A DNA stretch of 64,000 bases. It comes from Acestrorhynchus altus (Eukaryota; Chordata; Actinopteri; Characiformes; Acestrorhynchidae). Within the stretch, counting starts at the first letter, position 1. Every line of letters begins with the position of its first letter. Under the pieces are notes generated by a model. The model was not told where the DNA came from. It worked only from the letters and a program-made list of their open reading frames with translations, and searched no databases. The DNA is taken from contig CM067503.1 of NCBI GenBank assembly GCA_034509495.1, positions 22,173,161-22,237,160 on the forward strand. Direction: 5' to 3'. The translations under genes were made by a program, and so were the position numbers. Positions 11,740 to 23,570 of this stretch are shown one piece after another.

Positions 11740-12380
11740 ATTTACTGGACTGCAGCAGGATATCCTGAGGCGGCAGCAATTTAACTGATGCTGTCTCAAT
11801 TTATCTCAAGCTGCTTTGAGAATCATCATTCATCTAGACTTGGGTAGCATACATCTGAAGATCCAGCAGTATGTTTCAAAACTTGGCACTACAGTACCTT
11901 TTCATAAGCTCCATTAGATCTGTATAATAGAAAGGGAGAGAGAGAGGGAGAGAGAGAGAGAGCACGAGCGCAAAGACACTTACCTCCACCCCCACCATTA
12001 CATTTAGACTGTAAACGAAGTCTTTTGAGATAATCTGATAGCAGAATGGATCACAGGGAGCAAAAATGAAAGCACAGAGGGATAATTCATTTTAATGATC
12101 GATATTCTGCCATCATACCACACCATTATTGAAGTAAATTAAATCAGAGACGAGGTCATTCTTGGAACAATATGATGGCATGAAATTAATTTCTATGATA
12201 ATTATTACTGCAGTCAGCTCAGATCTGATTTCAATAGCGTGTGAATTCCGATATCAATATCTTTTGTGTTATCAAGGCTGCAGATTAAAGTTAACTCGAG
12301 ATTGTTCAAGTCTCTATGCTTCCATTTTCATTGGGAGTAGAGAAAAGATCATTTGTCCTCAGTCTTTTTATCTTTTTGAT
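11740..12380. other. candidate conserved noncoding element cluster
   Basis: Repeat-free except a short GA run at 11935-11960. Complex sequence rich in homeodomain-like TAAT/ATTA cores ('ttcattttaatgatcgatat', 'gaaattaatttctatgataa'), GATA/TATC and an 'agatctgat' patch. This style is typical of vertebrate developmental enhancers, but conservation cannot be seen from one sequence. Confidence 0.3.
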
Positions 12381-12589
12381 TTAACAGTCTAGCTGTACAT
12401 TATAAAAATATTTAAAAAATTGCTTATCTGGTCAGATCATGCTGCTTGATAAAATTATTAATAATTACTGAACTGTATGATATTAATTTAATGTTCTTGC
12501 AACTTCAAATGAGAAATATTAGATACACTGCGTCAGCTAGTTATACCCCTGTCCAAATGACACATTTTGTCCTTTTATTGAGAAGTAAG

Positions 12590-13160
12590 AAACAGTTGGT
12601 TGACATCCAAGTGTTTTTGGCCTGTGGTTTCTGCTGTGTGGAATATTAAGAAAAAGAGGTTCAGTGGAACTCTGGGGGTCATGATGAGATCCAGAAGACT
12701 AGGAAAACTCTTGTATCCTGCTTGTGGAAAGACAAACCAACACTTCCAGCATTTAATGAGAAGCAAGATGAGCTTTAGAAACACATGCTTTGGATAGATA
12801 ACAAAAGACAAAATAAAAAAAAGAGAAACAAAGGTATGTTTGTTTAAACTTTGCTTAAACAAAGAACACATTGCCAACTGACATCAGATTGGTTTGCTTT
12901 GGGGTCTTTTTGCAATATACTAGCAGTATTGTATTGATTGAGTGAAGAAGGGATTCCATAAATCAGTACATCAGTAAATCATGGCTTAAAACGCCAAATC
13001 CCCTGACCTGAACATCATAGAGAACATGTAGAGATAAGTTAACCTTAGGTTAAACCTAGGCCAATGTTGTGGTGTGTTAAAATTAGAAAAAAAAGTTTAT
13101 AGGAAACAGTCAGAAATTCCAGATTTTGTTATTTTCAGCAGATCCCTAGCTACTCAAATT
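12590..13160 (+). pseudogene. badly decayed Tc1-like transposase fragment
   Basis: At about 12988-13025 the + strand reads KSPDLNIIENM, the Tc1/mariner motif around the catalytic Glu (consensus SPDLNPIEN). Upstream (12640-12790) a basic segment with KKKRFSGTLG is compatible with an earlier part of a transposase. Stops and frameshifts are throughout and no TIRs were found. The motif is convincing; the boundaries are not. Confidence 0.5.
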
Positions 13161-13437
13161 TAAAAGGCACTTTATGTTATGCTGTTGGAAATTGATTATC
13201 CAGAGTGTTTAACAAGAAATGAAACAATATTGACAGAAAACTGCATGTAACTGATTGTTAAACATGCTGAGCAGCAAGTCATCTCAGAGGTAGTGAGAAC
13301 TAGCAGCATTCTGCAAAGAAGAAATTTAAGAATTGAAAGACTTTAGATGCTACAACAAAGGGGTTTGCAAGCTGTCAAAGGAAGTGTTACTAAGTCCTGC
13401 GATAGATTGTTAAAACATTTCAACAGGCAACATTGAT
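13161..13437. other. unassigned intronic DNA
   Basis: Shares 'ttggaaa.tgattatccaga' (13186) with 28754, suggesting a short unknown interspersed element. No gene seen. Confidence 0.4.
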
Positions 13438-13441
13438 GATT

Positions 13442-13513
<72 letters not shown>

Positions 13514-13549
13514 ATTTATTTATTTTATTTTATTTATTTATTTTTTTGA
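13438..13549 (+). repeat. (TTTA)n microsatellite
   Basis: About 25 tetranucleotide units, with interruptions after 13510. Confidence 0.96.
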
Positions 13550-14929
13550 GAGAGAGGGAGACAGGGTAAGTGTATATTGGGATTTTCTGAAAAAAGAGCT
13601 GTAGCTCAATACTGAAGACTATGTGTCATTTGGCCATGGGTACCTAACCTATAGCTGAAGGCTGTATTTGACTGATAACATGCCCTTTGTATGTGTTCTT
13701 GGCTGAGGAGTTGTTTATTTTGACTATAATTTGAAGCATGCAAAACAAATAAGTTAACAGCATCAGGCCTTGGGGCCATTTTTTCAAAGTAAGCCTAGAG
13801 AGTAGAGCCTAGAGAATAAGCCTGCATTTAATGCATGAAAACTATCCAAGAAGCCAAAACAATCTCACTTTCCTCATAATTGGCATATTCCAAACAAAAA
13901 TGGAAAAAGAACAGAAACTGTAAAGAAACCCTTTATATTATGCAGAGATTTTTCAAGCTTTATAAATGTTCTACGCTCACATCCCATACAAATACTGCAT
14001 TTTCAAGATGTGTATAAAAGTTTCTTCACTTTGGATGCGGTGGCCTACTATAATGTAGTGGATGAGGAATGGAGCCTACCTCTTCTGCAGCCTACGCTTT
14101 GTGTCTACAGTTTTAAAAAGTCAGCCTGAATTTGAGATGACTCTTTGGTGGTTTGTGTCTCTGTCATATTAAACATAGTTCATCATTTCATGTCACATCA
14201 AACTCAGCTTTAGTTTTATAATCTTCCATATACATATGATGTTATTTTCCTACTGATATTTGATGATGCATAAAATATGTCTACCAGTAATATCAGTTTT
14301 CTCTTCACCTCACACCACTCTCACCTTTCATAGAGACCCCAACTAATAATGTTTTGCTAGTGATGGTTCCTGATTCAAAATGTATGATTCTTATTGATTG
14401 TAAGGAGCCAAACATATTGATGACTGATGATATCAGTTAGTATGGTTTATGTGGCCAGGTCCAGTTTAAGGTTCATTGAAATTGGTTGTCAGTTGACAGT
14501 TGTATTTTTGTTTATTTCACTTAAACAACAATAGAAACTGTTTATTGTAGTTGTGATTACATTATATGTTATTATATGTAACTATATCATACTTAGTTGT
14601 TGTGTAATTAGCAGCATCTGAAACAGTACTCAAAATAGTATTCAATTACTGTATAAATATTCTTATTTTAAAACCACTACCTGATAGAAATGATCAATGA
14701 AAAACTCAAGTGAGAGAAAGAACTTTGTGGATGAAGCTAGATTTAGACCAACCAATCACAGTGAGAGAAGGTTAAGTTTAACACAGTGTTACAACTAAGC
14801 TTTTCCTGGGTTGAGAACCAATGATCTATAGGTTACAGTATACTGTAATATGTATCATTTGTAATAAAATAATATTTACAATACAAGACTGGGTCAGTCT
14901 ATATATTATAGGCTGATTTATCCAGACAG
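13550..14929. other. unassigned intronic DNA
   Basis: No arrays, TIRs or coding signal. 'aagcctagagagtagagcctagagaataagcctg' style short duplications near 13793-13825 (given only as description) are the sole local repeat. Confidence 0.45.
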
Positions 14930-16130
14930 AACTCTAAAGACTAAAGACGAAATTGTCTTCGCATTCAGAAAGCCAAGGACATTTTCCTCTTTTTGCAAAT
15001 CACACTCACTTAAAGCCTCATCTCGCGACGTGTTTCTTTTTTCCTCACTAAGAATGATTAACTGCCATCCTTATAGGTCGAGACTCACTAGAGTTTTGAA
15101 TTTAAAAGGACTTCCTGAAAAGACCCTCTACCTACATTATAAAAGGAACGCTGCCATTGGGGGACTTTGGGACACAATGACAACTGTAATCTTCAGAAGG
15201 ACTAAAATGAGTGTAAAGGATGTCAATTAGGTTTTCTGGCAGTTTCTATAATGCGGAAACAAAAATGAGCACATTCAAGATAATTGAAAGGCCCCTGACA
15301 ACGTTCTGAGACTGTAATAAGGAGGAGAAGAATATTCCCGACTAAGATTTTTAACAAAAGCTCATAGTGAGTTCTACAGAACAGTTCTCTTTCAGACTAA
15401 ACAGATTACATTCCAGTGTTATCTCCCAAAAAGCGCCATTGAGTTCTGTTTATATCTACAATATTTCATTTGATTCATATTTACAAGCATAACATATCAA
15501 ACAGGTTTTTGCTGTACTTATTTGGTAGCAGAATTAAGCACGCAATATTTTTATGCTTTAAGTCTGTGGAGCCCTGTATTGATCCCACTCTTGTAATCTA
15601 TTGAGAAAATAGATTTTTTTCATGAAATCCACTCTCTGTAATGCCATTTATTTTTCTATTGCCTGCTACTAAGATGTTATTTACCAAAACAGTTATTGAG
15701 TTTTGATGCATATTTGCTTTGCTTCTAAGAAACACTTACAAAATGTGGCTTTGTCATTTTGGCTATGAGATTAAAAAGTTGCAAGGTTGAGCTGGATATA
15801 ATGCTTTTTTTATGGAAATCATTAGCTTTAACTCTTTTTTTACATCATTTAATCACCAGCTGAATCATGCAATGTGAGTCAAACAACAGTTTCCATTACA
15901 TTTTCAGCTGCTACCCCCTTAAACACACAAAAGTTTAATTATCCGCTTGCTTGACTCACTCTGATGATTTCTTATCATATCGCGTACTTTTCTCTTTGAT
16001 CTAAGGATGAGAGCACAGAGGCAAAATAAACTTTGTCATGTCTGATTTAGAGTAATGATAACCAATCACCGTTGAAAGTTTTTTGAACGTTGAAAGTTAT
16101 TTTCATCTGTTTCATTTTGTCAACAAAGGT
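14930..16130. other. repeat-free stretch, candidate conserved noncoding DNA
   Basis: No microsatellite or transposon signature over 1.2 kb in a repeat-dense intron. Contains complex AT-rich patches such as 'tcatttaatcaccagctgaa' and 'aagtttaattatccgcttgc'. No exon recognised. A regulatory role is inference only. Confidence 0.25.
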
Positions 16131-16172
16131 TGGGTGGGTCCCGGTGGGTCCCAGTGGGTCCCGGTGGGTCCC
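16131..16172 (+). repeat. 10-bp minisatellite, 4.2 copies
   Basis: Exact 10-bp period, unit ggtgggtccc with one G-to-A variant. Locally G-rich in AT-rich DNA. Confidence 0.9.
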
Positions 16173-16589
16173 TTTTCTTTGGATTTGTTTTGTTGTCTGC
16201 TGTCTTCGTTTCACTATAATTAGATTTAATCACTATTTAGGCTAAATCCTTTTCAAAACAATGGTAAGGTCTCAGGCATGAGACAATATATTCCTAAGCA
16301 TTTTTTGGGAGTGAGCTTTTAAAGACATTAAATTCCTCAGATGGTACCATCCCTACCTTAGGGAACAACAATGTGACTTTTTTTTCGTTTTCTAGAATTT
16401 AACATGTTTCACAGAAAACCACAGTGAATTACTTATAAGTCTTAACCATTTAACTATGCTGAAATTAGCATAGCACAAAATGTGTTGAGGTAGATAACAC
16501 AAAAATCGTCTGTCATCTTTGAGCACTGAAAATTGATCACCTCAATGCTGTTATTTAAATACAGGCTTTATTCTAAGCCTGTACTGAAA

Positions 16590-17170
16590 CAGGGCTTCTG
16601 TTGTGCACTGGAATCGTGTGAGGAAGGTTTAATTACAGCACTTGCTTAAGCTGTTCTGTTGTCCCTACAAGGTGCAGGCTTAGCAAAGCATGAATGTTCC
16701 TTTAGCAAAGAAAGGAGTTTCCCAGCACCAGCACGACTCAAAGCTTCCTCATTCTGTGCACATCTGTGCTTTTCTACTCAGGAGGAACGGCCTGGCAGGA
16801 GTCTGTTGTTTTGGAAGAGATTGATTCCTCAGATCGAATGCTTATCCATCTTTTGGGTCACTGTGTGAAGTCACGTAATTATTCAGTTTGTTAAGTTGCT
16901 TCACATAGCCAGACCAGAAATAGCATGCACATTGCTTGGTTTAAGGAAAACAAAGCAAATCTGAAGGGAAATAATTACCTCTCACGGTGAGATTTCATGT
17001 GGAAATGGCCCGAAGCTTTGAAAAAAGGGAAGAGTCAATCAATCTTTGCTGTGGGAACCATTTAAGCATTTTAAATGATGGTGCCTCCAGGCACAGCACA
17101 GCGTTATCCTGCAACTCGCGCACTGTGGATAATATTGTGGAGACGTCTGTAAACAAATGCAACTAACCTT
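16590..17170. other. repeat-free, relatively GC-balanced stretch, candidate conserved noncoding DNA
   Basis: Unique sequence with balanced composition ('ggaggaacggcctggcagga', 'gtgcctccaggcacagcac'). One 69-codon ORF has no recognisable motif and no convincing splice sites. Confidence 0.25.
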
Positions 17171-17481
17171 GCCATTCAGCTGTTGTTAGGCACCTCATTT
17201 TCTCCACTGACACATTTCCCATTTCGATTTGATGGGCTTGTCTGTGTATGTTGTTTGAGGTTGAATCTGGAGACTGTTCATTTTTTGAATGGTCATGATT
17301 TTCTTCTCCATTTCATTGCACAGATTCTGTACTTTTCTAAATGTCACAATCACAAGGATTGAACTGTGTGATGTCACAGGACTATTGTATATCTGGTTCT
17401 GAGTATTCAAAAATGGTCACAAATTTAGGGAGACTATATATTCGACACTGGGGACATCAGAGAATCCGCCATGGTTAGGAT

Positions 17482-17486
17482 GTGTG

Positions 17487-17549
<63 letters not shown>
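17482..17549 (+). repeat. (TG)n microsatellite
   Basis: About 33 TG units with one TTTG interruption near 17500. Confidence 0.96.
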
Positions 17550-17553
<4 letters not shown>

Positions 17554-18457
17554 GGATACATAAACATTTATTCATTGACCAGTTAAAGTTAACTTTACAA
17601 TTAAGCTTATGGTTTAGGCTAAGGCTTATTTTACTAGCTTAACTCTATGTTAGATTTATATTATGATTAAGGTCTGGGTTAGAGTAAAGGATAAGTTGTG
17701 GTTGTTCTATAATATTTTTTGTTCAAATGGCTTCATTTTTCCATATCTGGGTTGCATTAGGATCAAATAATATTTAGTACACACTGCAATGTTTCTAAAA
17801 CACTGTTTTAGTCATATATGTATGAATTCCTCTTAGATGTAAAGTCTGACTGAAAACTAATTGGCTCAGTCTACTTATTGAAAACATCTCTAATTTAATG
17901 TTGTGGTGGGAAGCAGTTTGACCAATGGTTGATGTAGATGCAGATAGAAATTGTGGATTGGGGGTTGAACTGGATTATAGTAGGTTTGGGTCATCTCAAT
18001 GGAAAATAGAGCTAAACACCAGTTCTATAAATTCATGGAAATTAAGTTTGCGAACGTATGTCGACAAAAAACCTCTATTCTCACTCATTTAAGTTTTTTT
18101 TCCATTAACAGATTATATATTGTTCTGATATTTTATATTTCACTGACACTATTTAAGAAAATTAAAACAGATATTTTGAGAGTGTGACCATATTCATTTT
18201 TCTTTTGTATATTTTGAATGACATCATCCCAATTCTGAAAATAATAGTCTTTACCAAAGTGCTCAACAGCCAAACTTTACCTCATCTCAAGCTCTGTTGA
18301 TGCTAGTGACAGCAATATTTAAAATAACCATTATTTTGGTTATTTATTTTATTGTCTTTGAAAATGATTGAAGGGCAAACTTGCACAAATACAGGAAAAC
18401 ATTCATAATGCATTACTGTATTAATTTTAATGTACTTTTAACCATTTAGCAAGAAAT
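17550..18457. other. unassigned intronic DNA
   Basis: 17600-17700 has degenerate 'ggtttaggct/gggttag' text resembling decayed hexamer repeats. Nothing else. Confidence 0.45.
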
Positions 18458-18517
18458 GTCCCACCAGTGGGATTTGCTGTGGCTGGTCCCTGATTTGTAA
18501 TGTCCCACATGTGGGAC
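18458..18517. repeat. pair of 16-bp dyads
   Basis: 18502-18517 is a perfect palindrome, GTCCCACATGTGGGAC. 18458-18473 is its near copy, gtcccaccagtgggat. The starts are 44 bp apart, both preceded by 'aat'. Could be a decayed element or paired dyad-binding sites. Confidence 0.6.
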
Positions 18518-18867
18518 TGGAATATTCTGTGTATAATGTTCTAATTGAAACTTACAATCAGCTATACTTCCACTAGTTCAGTTAACTTGCTTCCCCCCAG
18601 CAAACCACATTTCTACAACAGCCTAAATGACTGTTAAAATGCAAACTTGGAACTGTATTTAATGTGCGTCAGTCTATTAATATATTAAATGTTAGTCTAG
18701 GCACTGCATATTACCCAAGAAGGTCCCAGCATTCTGGAAAGCAACAAAACTTTTCAAAAGCTGATACTTCATCTAAAGGAACATGCAGTCCTGAGCATGT
18801 ATATATTTTCAACAGTGTGTGGGGTCTCAAATCCATAACCCTAGTTTGTTGACTCTTTGTTAATTGT

Positions 18868-18868
18868 A

Positions 18869-18946
<78 letters not shown>
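18868..18946 (+). repeat. (ATT)n microsatellite
   Basis: About 25 uninterrupted ATT units. Confidence 0.97.
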
Positions 18947-19930
18947 ATTGTGTTAACTACTAATTAACACAAGATAAGATTTAGTTCAGACCAGTCGAAT
19001 TACCCAAAATATGCTTGCTACATTTACTATGGAATGACAAAATAAGTAGTCCTGGACATGGAATGACTAAGGTGAATGAAGTTAAAACATGGTGCAGGAG
19101 ATAAAAAGAGGAGGGTGAAGAAGAAAATGATCGTGTACATAGATCATTATTATGACTAAAAATATTATATTTAATTAATTAAAACTAGATAAAAAGCATA
19201 TCGCACCACACATAGGGTTTAAAGCCTAGACTGTTTCAGCCAAAATTATTTGCTTGAAAAATTATTTGAGCACCAATCATAGATTCAGGCCTTCATAAAT
19301 GTAGTGTTATCATTAAAAATTTTCATTTTCCAAAGGGAAATCATCTTATTAGAGCAGCCAGGGATTGACAAACAGTCTAGTTTGATAATGTACAGTAATC
19401 CACTTTGTAGCCATGACAAAATGTCCAGGACCTGTTGATCATTTTTGCATTTGCGGATACCCACCAATGTCATTGGGTGACTGCAGACAGAATGATCCTC
19501 ATCATGCTGATTAAGATCATGCATATCCTGCTTCATCTCCACAATGAGATGGACACTCATTTGAGCCCATTCCTGCCACAGATGAGCAGAACATCCAGAA
19601 CTGCTCTTTCATATAGGGACTGTTGAATGAAAGTGAGGAGGGGAAGCCATCCAACCAACCAAACCCCTTGACATGTGCACCCACTCAAAGATAAATTCCA
19701 AGGCACCTGCTAGCTCTCTTCTCCCTATGGTAAACATAGCTGTCCCCTATTATCTTTATTGTACAATATACAAGTACGGGAATTGTACTGAATTGTAATG
19801 CATTTTGATAGCTACTATAAACTCTGTCTACAGCCAAAGGTGACGGCTCATCCAGCTGCTCTGATACAGACTCTGACACTGTGCCGTTAAACACACACCT
19901 ATACTAGTAACTTGCTCAACTACAAGTCAC
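18947..19930. other. unassigned intronic DNA
   Basis: A 91-codon minus-strand ORF (19285-19560) has no recognisable domain. 19400-19680 is complex and repeat-free. Confidence 0.45.
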
Positions 19931-19936
19931 TCTCTT

Positions 19937-19987
<51 letters not shown>

Positions 19988-19990
19988 CTC
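19931..19990 (+). repeat. (CT)n microsatellite
   Basis: CT run of about 22 units followed by 'ttctcgctctctctcg'. Confidence 0.94.
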
Positions 19991-21435
19991 TCGATGTGTG
20001 AGGCAGCCATGTTAGAGAAGCGTTCAGAAAAGCAAATATGTTGTAGCCCCTAAACAAAATATGATTATTCAGGAAATTTCCTCTAAAAGTCATAAAATGT
20101 TCATTGTGTGGGATTAACTGAAAATTATTTGCCATTGTCATTTACACCAACATTGTTATGGCAAGCAAGGTGGCAGCTTTCCAATACAGCCAACATAATA
20201 TTATGAGGGTATTTTGCATACTGTGTATAGATATAGCATTCTCTAAACTTCCTTCCATAAGTACATAATATTGTTCTGCCACAGGAGTCTCTATGATATC
20301 AGTGAAAAATTAATGGATGTAAACATACCTTCTGGTTTGACATGGTACACTGCATTTACTTGTCATGTGGCCACAGGAGTGACTGACAGGTTAATGAAAT
20401 TAGATGCTCATAACATTTAACAGACTTCAAATAAAATAATGTAATGTACAAAGTGTGGGGATAGGCATCAAGAAATTATAGACGTAATGAATCAATGTAA
20501 GAAATGCATTAAATATGGTCTAATGGGCCTGTCCTGGTGAATATCAATACCATCTCTGACTGAAACCTGCTACACACATGATACCTAGGCAAGCTTTAGC
20601 ACAGTATGGCCCTTATGAGCAAATCTAGCTTCCTGTGCATTTAGTTCATTAGCTAGAGTGTGAACACCGCTGAACATTGTTACATTGCCTGACTTATAGT
20701 TATAAACATTGTAGACCTGCATGCAATAACACAACATTTTTTATTACTGCTCTGGGCTGGACTGGCAACTGGGGACTGGGACCCCATGAGTTGGCGTCAA
20801 GACTTAAAGATTAGATTTACTGCATGCACTTACACCAAGGGCTATGACGAAGCAAGTGCCCGAATGTCTGTGCAGACTATACGGTGTGCCATTTGCATGG
20901 TTACGCTAAAACATGGTGTTATCAGTTAACTGTTATGACTAAGTGTTTGAGGCCTTGAGGCGTGCAGTCGAAGAGGTACAGAACACAGTTAAACAATAAT
21001 GGCTCAAGCATAAGTAAAAGAGGATACATTTGATCAGACAGTATAATAAGACAATAAGTAGTAAGGAGTAGTATATTTATCACGTACAACTCCATACCAA
21101 AGACAACAACCAAATTTTAAGTCACTACTTTTATTTTCAATGATCTCAGGTACCTCAGGTAAAATTTGTCTTTGTGTGTTTTTTCATTGCCTCATTTTTT
21201 TTGTAATAACACAGTACTTACATGAGATCACATGGCTTATGATGATATCTTTATGGAAGACCTTTGGCTTCTTAAAAATGCAATTACATCATATGTCCAT
21301 ACTATCAGAAGTTTAATATCTTGATGAAAGTGACCAAGTTGTTATCAAAAAATGTTTTATTTATTTTTGAACGTGGGGACTTGAAACTGAAAAAAATTAG
21401 ATTTCTGAACAAAAAAGTTGCAGATTGGTGTCTAT
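19991..21435. other. unassigned intronic DNA
   Basis: No array, TIR or exon recognised. Confidence 0.45.
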
Positions 21436-21439
21436 AAGT

Positions 21440-21487
21440 TCAATATATACAGTATATATATATACAGTATATATATATATATATACA
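21440..21487 (+). repeat. (TA)n microsatellite at pogo-like element edge
   Basis: TA runs with two 'cag' interruptions, ending 10 bp before the transposon TIR. Confidence 0.9.
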
Positions 21488-21732
21488 TACACACATACCG
21501 TATTTTCCGGACTATAAGCCGCACCAGACTATAAGCCGCACCCTCAAAGTTAAAAAAAAAATAAATAACCTGGATAGTAGCTTATATAAGCCGCACCGGA
21601 CTATAAGCCAAGGATATCTATTGAACTGATAACGTAGGTTAACTGAACATAAATGGACTGATTAATTTCTGAACGGTGTCTGTAGCATAAAAGTTAAAGT
21701 GCTGATCAAACAAAACAAAGTTATTGGCTGGT

Positions 21733-21984
21733 TTATTCATCGTCCTCCTGCTCACTGAAACCACTGAAGTCATCACCTTCAGTGTCGGAAATGAACAGAC
21801 AGAAGAGCTTCGTCACATACTTTATTTGTGTCGATGTCAGTGTTTCTCTCCATATCGCTGTCATCGCGGGGTGAAGCTGGCTCTGAAGCTGTGGTGCCCA
21901 CTTCACACAACAGTCCAGCCTTTCAGAGCCCATTGGTGATGGTAGATTCCTTCACGCTGCTCCATGCTGTTAAGATCCAAGATC
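21733..21984 (-). pseudogene. pogo-like transposase, C-terminal fragment
   Basis: Minus strand encodes AWSSVKESTITNG, an in-frame stop, then KAGLL, and after a frame change an acidic tail SDTEGDDFSGFSEQEDDE ending at a stop (21733). These are the usual C-terminal features of this transposase family. Directly abuts the N-terminal fragment, defining the deletion junction near 21985. Confidence 0.7.
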
Positions 21985-22194
21985 AGACATCAGAAAATGA
22001 TTCCTCAATTCCTCAAGAACATTTTCAAGTTCAGTCCATCTGCTTTTATGTCCTCTGAAAGCCTTTCTAGTCTTTTGGCATTGAATGAGTTCTTCCCGCT
22101 GCCGTCTCCAGCACTGAACCATTGATTCATTCATGCCAAGCTTACGTGCAGCAGCTCTATTTCCCTCCTGTACTGCCAGATCAATGGCCTTCAA
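21985..22194 (-). pseudogene. pogo-like transposase, N-terminal DNA-binding fragment
   Basis: Starting at 22194 the minus strand reads MKAIDLAVQEGNRAAARKLG, then NESMVQCWRRQREEL and KAFRGHKSRWTELE. This is a CENP-B/psq-type helix-turn-helix arrangement seen in pogo/Tigger transposases (helix, G-N-x-A-A-A-R-K-L-G turn, W-R-R-Q recognition helix). The match fails after residue ~62, at the internal deletion, so no DDE domain follows. It cannot make an active transposase, although a short DNA-binding peptide of about 70 residues remains open. Confidence 0.8.
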
Positions 22195-22275
22195 CTTAAA
22201 TGTGGCATTATATGAACTTCTTCATGTGGTTTCCATTATGAGGGGGTATGGGTTTGAAAAAAAATCTCCACGATT

Positions 22276-22500
22276 GCTGCTTGCATGTGCTCACTGAAAA
22301 TAAACGTCTTCTTTGTTTTCAAACTTATTCACTTTCTGCTAAAGCGCCCCCTGGCATCTCCGTCGTGTCTGCTGCTTGCATGTGCTCACTGAAAATAAAC
22401 ATCTTCTTTGTTTTCAAACTTTTTCACTTTCTGCTAAAGCGCCCCCTGGCATCTCCGTCGTGTCTGCTGCTTGCATGTGCTCACTGAAAATAAACGTGTT
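22276..22500 (+). repeat. 95-bp tandem repeat, 2.4 copies, inside pogo-like element
   Basis: 'gctgcttgcatgtgctcact' recurs at 22276, 22371 and 22466, exactly 95 bp apart, with only a few substitutions between units. The near-identity implies recent duplication within the element's 5' untranslated part. Confidence 0.93.
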
Positions 22501-22614
22501 CACCACCCCCTGGTGGGTGAAGAAAAAGCCGCACCTCATCATATGCCGCATGGTTTAAAGTGTGGGAAAAAAGTAGCGGCTTATAGTCCAGAAAATACGG
22601 TTATATATATCTTA

Positions 22615-22962
22615 GGCAGCACGGTTGTGCAGTGGATAGCGCTGTTGCCTCACAGCAAGAAGGACCTGGGTTTGATCTCCAGGTGTGGCGACTTGGGAAG
22701 TTTCTGTGTGTAGTTTGCATGTTCTCCCCGTGTTCGCATGGGTTTCCTCCAGGTACTCCGGTTTCCCCCACAGTCCAAACACATGTGCAGTAGCTGAATT
22801 GGTGACTCTAAAGTGGCCCTTAGTGTGTGTGTGTGTGTGTGTGTGTGTGCGCCCTACGATGGACTAGCGCCCTGTCTAGGGTTGTTTCCCACCCAGAGTT
22901 GCTGGCTGGGCATTGGCTCCCCCGTGACCCAGGAATAAGCGGTATAGAAAATGGATGGATGG
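22615..22962 (+). mobile_element. tRNA-derived SINE, full length
   Basis: Begins 'ggcagcacggttgtgcagtg', with an A-box-like 'ttgtgcagtgg' (22625) and a B-box-like 'ggtttgatctc' (22669), then the body shared with 2541-2903, an internal (GT)n (22824-22848) and a (GGAT)n tail. Pol III promoter blocks are recognisable but mutated. It lies 14 bp from the pogo-like element; TA-rich flanks hide any target duplication. Confidence 0.87.
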
Positions 22963-23039
22963 GATATACGTATATATATATAGCTTATTACTTATAGAGT
23001 GTAACTACTTTAAGCCCAGTAATAAGTGCATGATTAGTG

Positions 23040-23200
23040 CTGATTTAAGTACTTTTAAAATGATGGGCCTTCAGTCTGTGTTTGAAGACAGTAAGCATTT
23101 GGACACCCATGAGAAGTTTGTTCACTACGAATGTGCCAAGAAAGAAAAAAATGTAAAAAACTGGATACTTGCCCTCCATGCATCTTGAAGGATGGTGTGC
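23040..23200 (+). repeat. partial copy 2 of the 80-985 repeat
   Basis: 'tgggccttcagtctgtgttt', 'gaagacagtaagcat', 'ggacacccatgagaagtttg' parallel 105-175, with deletions. Confidence 0.55.
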
Positions 23201-23299
23201 CATGCCAAATCATAGTTGAAGCTTGAAGGCACATGCCACTTAATTTTTGGTCAAGGGTTTAAATCTGAATTATGAAATCAGTGAATAGTTAAGTACCTC

Positions 23300-23570
23300 A
23301 ACTTAGGAACATTGAAATCATGCTGCTTGTGAACACAAAGGTTTTCAAACACAATGAGTAAATTTATGTTTGGAGAAAAAAATGTGTATGGAATTAATAA
23401 AGATCTCTCCAACTGTTAAGCTTGGGGTGGTTTGATAATGCCTTGGGTTTGTATTGTAGCCAGTGCCACAGGGAATGTTTCAGTGGTAGAAGAAGAATGG
23501 ATTTAAAGAATGCCAATAAATTCTGAAATCAAATGTCACAACATCTAAAAATGATAAATGGAGTAGCTTT
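23300..23570 (+). pseudogene. decayed Tc1-like transposase fragment
   Basis: 'ctccaactgttaagcttggg', 'gtagccagtgccacaggga', 'gtagaagaagaatggattta' and 'aaattctgaaatcaaatgtc' correspond to the PTVKHGGG...ASGTGN...MDS segment between the first and second catalytic Asp of a fish Tc1 family. Frame broken; no TIRs found. Confidence 0.6.

Larger units (their letters stand above)
21498..22600 (-). mobile_element. internally deleted pogo/Tigger-like DNA transposon
   Basis: Terminal inverted repeats 21498-21522 and 22576-22600 match at 24 of 25 positions (start 'ccgtattttccggactataa'). 'gactataagccgcacc'-type motifs recur at the left end. Transposase remnants on the minus strand sit inside, N-terminus at 22194 and acidic C-terminus near 21733, with the catalytic core gone. 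At 1.1 kb it is a deletion derivative. It holds a 95-bp tandem repeat. Placement in the pogo branch of Tc1/mariner rests on the helix-turn-helix segment. Confidence 0.85.

Noticed and set aside
19285..19560. 91-codon minus-strand ORF as a gene
   Set aside because: No recognisable domain, no splice or promoter context; not distinguishable from chance.
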